From the NCBI GenBank assembly GCA_035308145.1, contig DATGHD010000086.1:1-7445 (forward strand): a stretch of 7,445 nucleotides of DNA, written 5' to 3'. Below are positions 5,018 to 7,445 of this stretch, one piece after another. The stretch's first letter is position 1; every line of letters begins with the position of its first letter. Origin of the DNA: Roseiarcus sp035308145 (GTDB taxonomy: Bacteria; Pseudomonadota; Alphaproteobacteria; Rhizobiales; Beijerinckiaceae). Below the pieces are notes generated by a model. The model made no database searches. It was not told the DNA's origin and was given only the letters and a program-made list of their open reading frames with translations. Position numbers and translations under genes: made by a program.

Positions 5018-7445
5018 ATGGCCGAAGGTGAGAGGAGCGCCGCGAACGGCGCCGACGCCGAGACCAAGGAATGGCTCGACGCTCTTGATTCCGTTGAAGC
5101 TTTTGAAGGTCTCGACCGGGTTGACGATTTGCTCGACAGCGTGGTGAGTTCGGCTCGGCGCAAAGGGGCGCGGGTGCCCTTTGCGGCCAACACCGCCTAT
5201 GTCAACACGATCCATACGCAGGACCAGCCGCCCTATCCCGGCGATGGCGACATGGAGGCGGCGGTTCGTCATGCCGTGCGCTGGAACGCCGCCGCGATCG
5301 TCGTCAAAGCCAACAAGGAATCCTCCGAACTCGGCGGCCATATCGCCAGCTTTCAATCGGCGGCGACGCTCTATGACACGGGATTTACCCATTTCTGGCG
5401 CGCCGCCGACGATAGTCACGGCGGCGACCTCATCTATTTCCAGGGCCATTGCTCGCCGGGCATCTACGCCCGCGCCTTCGTCGAAGGCCGATTGAGCGAG
5501 GAACAGCTTCTGAATTTTCGCCAAGAAGTCGGCGGCAAGGGCCTATCTTCCTACCCGCATCCTTGGCTCATGCCGGAGTTCTGGCAATTCCCGACCGTAT
5601 CGATGGGCCTAGGTCCCATCATGGCGATCTATCAGGCGCGATTCTTGCGCTACCTCCATGGTCGCGGCGTCGCCGATACGGCCAAGCGCAAGGTTTGGGC
5701 GTTTTGCGGCGATGGCGAAATGGACGAGCCGGAATCGCTCGGCGCTATATCGCTCGCCGGCCGCGAGAAGCTCGACAACCTCATCTTCGTCGTCAATTGC
5801 AATTTGCAGCGGCTCGACGGGCCGGTGCGCGGCAACGGCAAGATCGTACAGGAGCTCGAAGCCGATTTTCGCGGCGCCGGCTGGAACGTCATCAAGTGCC
5901 TGTGGGGCTCGAACTGGGACCCGCTGCTCGACAAGGATACGAGCGGCAAATTGCGCCAGTTGATGGAGGAATGCGTCGACGGCGAGTACCAGGACTTCAA
6001 ATCGAAGAACGGCGCCTATATTCGCGAGCATTTCTTCGGCCGCTATCCCGAGACCGCGGCGATGGTCGCCGACTGGAGCGACGCTCAGATCTGGTCTTTG
6101 ACCCGCGGCGGCCATGACCCGATCAAAGTCTATTCAGCCTACAAAGCCGCCGCCGAGCACAAAGGCGCCCCGACCGTCATCCTCGCCAAAACAGTCAAGG
6201 GCTATGGCATGGGCGAAGCCGGCGAAGGCCAGATGATCGCCCACCAGCAGAAGAAGCTAGGCGATCACGCGCTGAAAGCGTTCCGCGACCGTTTCAAACT
6301 GCCGATCTCGGACGAGGAGATCGGCAAGGTGCCGTTCCTCAAGCTGCCGGAAGACAGCGCGCCGATAAAATATATGCGCGAGAAGCGCGCCGCGCTTGGC
6401 GGCTATTTGCCGGCCCGCCGGCGCAAGAGCGAGCCGCTGAAGATACCGGAGCTCTCTGCGTTCGACGCGCTGCTTAAAGCCACCGCCGAGGGCCGGGAGA
6501 TCTCGACCACCATGGCCTTCGTGCGCATTCTCACGACGCTTTTGCGCGACAAGGAGATCGGCCAGCGCATCGTGCCGATCGTGCCTGACGAGAGCCGCAC
6601 CTTCGGCATGGAGGGTCTCTTTCGGCAATTCGGCATCTTCAGCCAACAGGGCCAGCTCTATAGGCCGCAGGACGCCGATCAATTGATGTACTATCGCGAG
6701 GACGCCAAGGGCCAGATCCTGCAAGAAGGCATCAACGAGCCTGGCGCCATGGCTTCCTTCATCGCCGCCGCGACCTCCTATTCGACGTCGAATGCGCCGA
6801 TGATCCCCTTCTACATCTACTATTCGATGTTCGGCTTCCAGCGCGTCGGCGACCTTTGCTGGGCGGCCGGCGACATGCGCGCCCGCGGCTTCCTGGTCGG
6901 CGGAACGTCAGGCCGCACGACGCTGAACGGCGAAGGGCTGCAGCACGAAGACGGGCACAGCCATATCCTGGCCTCTACGGTTCCGAACTGCATCGGTTAT
7001 GACCCGACTTATTCCTATGAACTGGCGGTGATCATCCAGCACGGCCTCAAGCGCATGTATGTCGACAATGAGGACGTCTATTATTACATCACGACGCTGA
7101 ACGAGAACTATCCTCATCCCGCCATGCCGGAAGGCGCGGAGGAGGGGATTCTGCGCGGCATGTACCTCTTGCGAAAGGTCGATGCCGAAAAGCCCGGCCT
7201 TCGCGTGCGGCTGCTCGGCTCCGGCGCGATCCTGCGCGAAGTGGAAGCGTCCGCCGAACTTCTCGCAAAGGACTATGGCGTCTCGAGCGAAATCTGGAGC
7301 GTCACGTCCTTCACGCAATTGCGCCGCGACGGTCTCGAGGTCGAGCGCTGGAACATGCTCCATCCGGAAGAGACGCCGCGAAAGTCCTATGTCGAGCAAT
7401 GCCTGGCCAAGGGCTCGGGGCCGGTCATCGCTTCGACAGACTATA
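5018..7445 (+). CDS. aceE: Pyruvate dehydrogenase E1 component, homodimeric type (3' end cut by window)
   Basis: E1 decarboxylates pyruvate with thiamine diphosphate and passes the acetyl group to the lipoyl E2 of the pyruvate dehydrogenase complex. My own translation from ATG 5018 stays open for 809 codons to the window edge. E. coli AceE has 887 residues, so about 80 C-terminal residues are missing. The N-terminus (ETKEWLDALDSVEAFEG) aligns with the E. coli start. The thiamine-diphosphate motif is GDGEMDEPES (231-240) through VVNCNLQRLDGP (258-269), with Asp232 and Asn260 as metal ligands. Other active-site residues line up with E. coli: His108 (H106), His144 in GHCSPG (H142), His409 in the mobile loop IAHQQKK (H407), Glu574 in INEPG (E571) and His643 in GEGLQHEDGHSH (H640). 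The ribosome site GAGGAGG is 4 bases upstream. No frameshift is seen. aceF and lpd are expected downstream but are outside the window. Identification is essentially certain. Confidence 0.97.
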   Translation, partial: MAEGERSAANGADAETKEWLDALDSVEAFEGLDRVDDLLDSVVSSARRKGARVPFAANTAYVNTIHTQDQPPYPGDGDMEAAVRHAVRWNAAAIVVKANKESSELGGHIASFQSAATLYDTGFTHFWRAADDSHGGDLIYFQGHCSPGIYARAFVEGRLSEEQLLNFRQEVGGKGLSSYPHPWLMPEFWQFPTVSMGLGPIMAIYQARFLRYLHGRGVADTAKRKVWAFCGDGEMDEPESLGAISLAGREKLDNLIFVVNCNLQRLDGPVRGNGKIVQELEADFRGAGWNVIKCLWGSNWDPLLDKDTSGKLRQLMEECVDGEYQDFKSKNGAYIREHFFGRYPETAAMVADWSDAQIWSLTRGGHDPIKVYSAYKAAAEHKGAPTVILAKTVKGYGMGEAGEGQMIAHQQKKLGDHALKAFRDRFKLPISDEEIGKVPFLKLPEDSAPIKYMREKRAALGGYLPARRRKSEPLKIPELSAFDALLKATAEGREISTTMAFVRILTTLLRDKEIGQRIVPIVPDESRTFGMEGLFRQFGIFSQQGQLYRPQDADQLMYYREDAKGQILQEGINEPGAMASFIAAATSYSTSNAPMIPFYIYYSMFGFQRVGDLCWAAGDMRARGFLVGGTSGRTTLNGEGLQHEDGHSHILASTVPNCIGYDPTYSYELAVIIQHGLKRMYVDNEDVYYYITTLNENYPHPAMPEGAEEGILRGMYLLRKVDAEKPGLRVRLLGSGAILREVEASAELLAKDYGVSSEIWSVTSFTQLRRDGLEVERWNMLHPEETPRKSYVEQCLAKGSGPVIASTDY

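Noticed and set aside
4822..5193. Long N-terminal extension of uraH to 5193
   Set aside because: It overlaps the start of aceE, is not conserved-looking, and a better ribosome site and conserved N-terminus support ATG 4821.
5449..6117. Plus-strand 222-codon frame inside aceE
   Set aside because: It is an out-of-frame Arg-rich shadow of the thiamine-diphosphate region of aceE.

Overview
The window is GC-rich, with compact, bacterial-style coding. The gene families and protein sequences point to an alphaproteobacterium, most likely in the order Hyphomicrobiales (Rhizobiales), perhaps near the Beijerinckiaceae/Methylocystaceae. Evidence for this is the N-terminus of the first gene (MSDIFREVDEEVRRDQ), the style of the Der protein, and an intergenic palindrome of the GTCATTGCGAG...GAAGCAATCCA type seen often in that order. 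The genus is an inference only.

Layout, left to right. Positions 1-195 are a leader with small inverted repeats and no gene I can support. On the + strand, a YfgM-like membrane-anchored TPR protein (196-855) and the ribosome-assembly GTPase Der (901-2298) probably form one transcript. A palindromic repeat (2321-2407) fills the gap between der and a convergent minus-strand gene for a polytopic membrane protein of unknown function (2415-3191). Further along on the minus strand are a CDF-family metal exporter with a histidine-rich N-terminus (3415-4428) and 5-hydroxyisourate hydrolase (4468-4821). These last two are only 39 bases apart and may be co-transcribed. A 196-base divergent region (4822-5017) separates the hydrolase from aceE, the homodimeric pyruvate dehydrogenase E1 gene, on the + strand. 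aceE starts at 5018 and runs off the right edge with 809 codons visible.

Functionally this is mostly a housekeeping neighbourhood: envelope/protein quality control, ribosome biogenesis, metal efflux, purine catabolism and central carbon metabolism. I see no mobile element, phage gene, CRISPR array, tRNA or rRNA, and no convincing new multi-gene system. The points most worth a second look are the palindromic repeat, the homodimeric type of E1 in an apparent alphaproteobacterium, the isolated urate-pathway gene beside a metal exporter, and the direct TPR-der junction with no bamB between.
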